From contig NZ_JBEVTG010000002.1 in the NCBI RefSeq assembly GCF_040513375.1, positions 868,001 through 932,000 of the forward strand: a DNA stretch of 64,000 bases, written 5' to 3'. The stretch comes from Flagellimonas_B algarum (lineage in GTDB: Bacteria > Bacteroidota > Bacteroidia > Flavobacteriales > Flavobacteriaceae). The position numbers and the translations under genes are program-made. The notes below the pieces were generated by a model, which ran no database searches, was not told the origin of the DNA, and saw only the letters and a list, made by a program, of their open reading frames with translations. How positions within the stretch are numbered: the stretch's first letter is position 1; every line of letters begins with the position of its first letter. Positions 62,497-64,000 of this stretch are shown piece by piece.

Positions 62497-64000
62497 TTGT
62501 CAGGCTGCAAAAGAATCCTCAGCATCGGGATTTTTTTTGTTGGACTGGGTGTAGTGGCCCAAACAGCCACCTTGACCGGTACGGTTTTCGAAGAAGGCAA
62601 CCGCCCCCTAGAAAACGTCAACATTTCATATGCCGGATCTGGCGCCGTAAGCGATACCAACGGCAATTATGTATTGGAGGTCGATGCCGATATCGCCGTG
62701 ACCATCCGGTTCTCCCATATCGGACATGCCGATGTCGTTCTCGAAAACTTGATTTTACGAAGTAACGAGACTTTTGAATTCAATCCGGTCATGAAGACGG
62801 ACGTGGTGCAGATCGACGGGGTGGAAATCCTCGCTACCGGGGCAAAAAGTGTGTCGGGAATCACAACGATTTCGCCACAATTGGCAAGAAACATACCCGG
62901 GGCCAACCAAGGAGTGGCGAACGTTTTAAAACTATTACCCGGTGTTTCCTTCAACAACGAACTGAGCACGCAATACAATGTACGTGGGGGTAATTTCGAC
63001 GAAAACCTGGTCTATGTCAACGGCATCGAAGTATATCGCCCTTTTCTAGTACGCTCGGCCCAACAGGAAGGGTTTAGCTTCATCAACTCGAATATGATCG
63101 AAAATTTGAGGTTTTCGGCAGGGGGTTTCCAATCAAAATATGGCGATAAGCTGTCTTCGGTACTTGATATCTCGTACAAGACCCCTTCCTCATTTTCAAT
63201 TCAAATGGATGCCAGTCTTTTAGGGGTCGGCGGTACGGTCGAAGCCGTCTCGAAGAACAACTCCTTTACCGCGATTACCGGTTTTAGATACCGAGACAAT
63301 TCACTATTGATCAATAGTCAACAGACCGAAACAACGGTCAACCCTTCCTTCACGGATATCCAAAGTTATATGACTTATCGGGTTTCCGATCGGTTCAGTC
63401 TCGGGTTTCTGGGGTACTTTGCCATAAACGATTATGAAAACACCCCTGTAAATAGGCAAACGAATTTTGGCACCCTTCTGGATCCCCGCGCCCTACTGGT
63501 ATTCTATGAAGGAACTGAAAACAATACGTATCAGACCGAGTTCGGTGCCCTCAAAGCCGATTACAGTCCGACTGAAAACCTGCAATTGAACTTTTCCTCG
63601 TCCATTTACCATGCCACTGAAGAAGAATTCTCAGATATCATCGCCACCTACGAATTGGGTGATGTAGTGACGGATTTGGGCAATGAAAATCTTGGTGAAG
63701 CAACCAATACCAGGGGTATCGGTTCACAAATCAACAGGGCGAGGAACCAATTGGATGCACTGATTTTTTCGCTCACCCATAAAGGCTCCCTTAAACAAGG
63801 TGAGCATCTATACGAATGGGGCTTGCGGTACACCCGTGAAGATTTCAGGGACCAATTGCGCGAAGCGGAATTCATCGATTCAGCAGGTTTCTTTATACGA
63901 CCTGCCGAACCACCCTTCGTCAACAACCAACCCCAAGAGCCTTTCGAAGCCGATATCGTACCGTTCGAAGCGGCAAGGGCCACGAATTTCGTGGTCACCG
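62497..64000 (+). CDS. TonB-dependent receptor (5' part, runs past window end)
   Basis: Outer-membrane active transporter. The translation is open from a TTG at 62497 to the window edge, about 501 residues. A signal peptide (ending near GLGVVAQ) is followed by a carboxypeptidase-regulatory-like domain (TATLTGTVFEEGNRPLENVN, then GNYVLEVDADIAVTIRFSHIG) and a plug domain (VANVLKLLPGVSFNNELS, YNVRGGNFDENLVYVNGIEV). The first barrel strands follow. It is not clearly of the SusC class, and no SusD partner is visible. The substrate is unknown. Confidence 0.88.
   Translation, partial: MSGCKRILSIGIFFVGLGVVAQTATLTGTVFEEGNRPLENVNISYAGSGAVSDTNGNYVLEVDADIAVTIRFSHIGHADVVLENLILRSNETFEFNPVMKTDVVQIDGVEILATGAKSVSGITTISPQLARNIPGANQGVANVLKLLPGVSFNNELSTQYNVRGGNFDENLVYVNGIEVYRPFLVRSAQQEGFSFINSNMIENLRFSAGGFQSKYGDKLSSVLDISYKTPSSFSIQMDASLLGVGGTVEAVSKNNSFTAITGFRYRDNSLLINSQQTETTVNPSFTDIQSYMTYRVSDRFSLGFLGYFAINDYENTPVNRQTNFGTLLDPRALLVFYEGTENNTYQTEFGALKADYSPTENLQLNFSSSIYHATEEEFSDIIATYELGDVVTDLGNENLGEATNTRGIGSQINRARNQLDALIFSLTHKGSLKQGEHLYEWGLRYTREDFRDQLREAEFIDSAGFFIRPAEPPFVNNQPQEPFEADIVPFEAARATNFVVT

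Overview
The window is a chromosomal segment of a Bacteroidota bacterium, almost certainly a marine-type member of Flavobacteriaceae. The evidence is the gliding-motility lipoprotein GldI, repeated promoter elements of the Bacteroidota type (TAnnTTTG, sometimes with TTG or TTTG about 19-22 bases upstream), paired methylmalonyl-CoA mutase subunits, a NagB-LmbE fusion, many short-leader lipoproteins and a TonB-dependent receptor. Genes are dense, and intergenic gaps never exceed about 300 bases. I see no tRNA, rRNA, CRISPR array, insertion sequence or prophage. The region is mostly core genome, with one specialised catabolic island at the left.

Layout. 1-1055: the 3' part of an alanine/sodium symporter gene, cut by the window edge. 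1172-11126: a divergent amino-sugar and peptidoglycan-recycling island. Leftward run a DeoR-type regulator, MurQ, a HEAT-like protein and a 7-TM protein. Rightward run the NagB/PIG-L fusion, an AmpG-like permease, NagZ, a methyltransferase and AnmK. A pair of palindromes lies in the shared promoter region. 11117-12328: a Bcr/CflA-type exporter. 12544-16953: udk, an FtsB-like protein and both methylmalonyl-CoA mutase subunits. 17099-22813: parA, parB, a DUF5683-like protein, dapB, an enlarged signal peptidase I, a WbqC-like protein and a DUF6122-like protein. 22802-28929 (leftward): a YfgM-like TPR protein, ribH, a small membrane protein, mutL, two tandem rhomboid proteases and an endonuclease/exonuclease/phosphatase-family protein.

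29055-30851: recF, a lipoprotein and a DUF721 protein, closed by a bidirectional terminator against ndk. 31372-36277: a PhoD-like lipoprotein facing a DHH phosphoesterase-gldI-cyclophilin/FKBP run and a DUF3810 metallopeptidase-like protein. 36343-40593: two secreted amidohydrolase-like proteins, again ended by a strong bidirectional terminator. 40633-47565: a DUF6503-like lipoprotein, a SpoU methyltransferase, an M48 protease, Rel/SpoT, Fur and purA. 47617-56050: a TPR lipoprotein, an OstA/LptA-like protein with a SPOR-like tail, a class III aminotransferase, a TPR protein, two tandem DUF368 proteins and aroE. 56174-64000: a DUF349 protein, rny, a 6S-like RNA, zapA, a ZapB-like coiled-coil protein, an M23 peptidase and the start of a TonB-dependent receptor.

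How it works together. The left island can take 1,6-anhydro-muropeptides from import (AmpG-like) through NagZ, AnmK and MurQ to GlcNAc-6-phosphate. The fused NagB/PIG-L protein is the only visible candidate for the next steps (deacetylation and/or deamination). Its NagB half has threonine at the position of the catalytic aspartate Asp141 of E. coli NagB, so its true reaction is open. The strongest items for follow-up are that fusion and its operator pair, the unassigned 7-TM, HEAT and methyltransferase proteins tied into the recycling operons, and the 6S-like RNA between zapA and rny.
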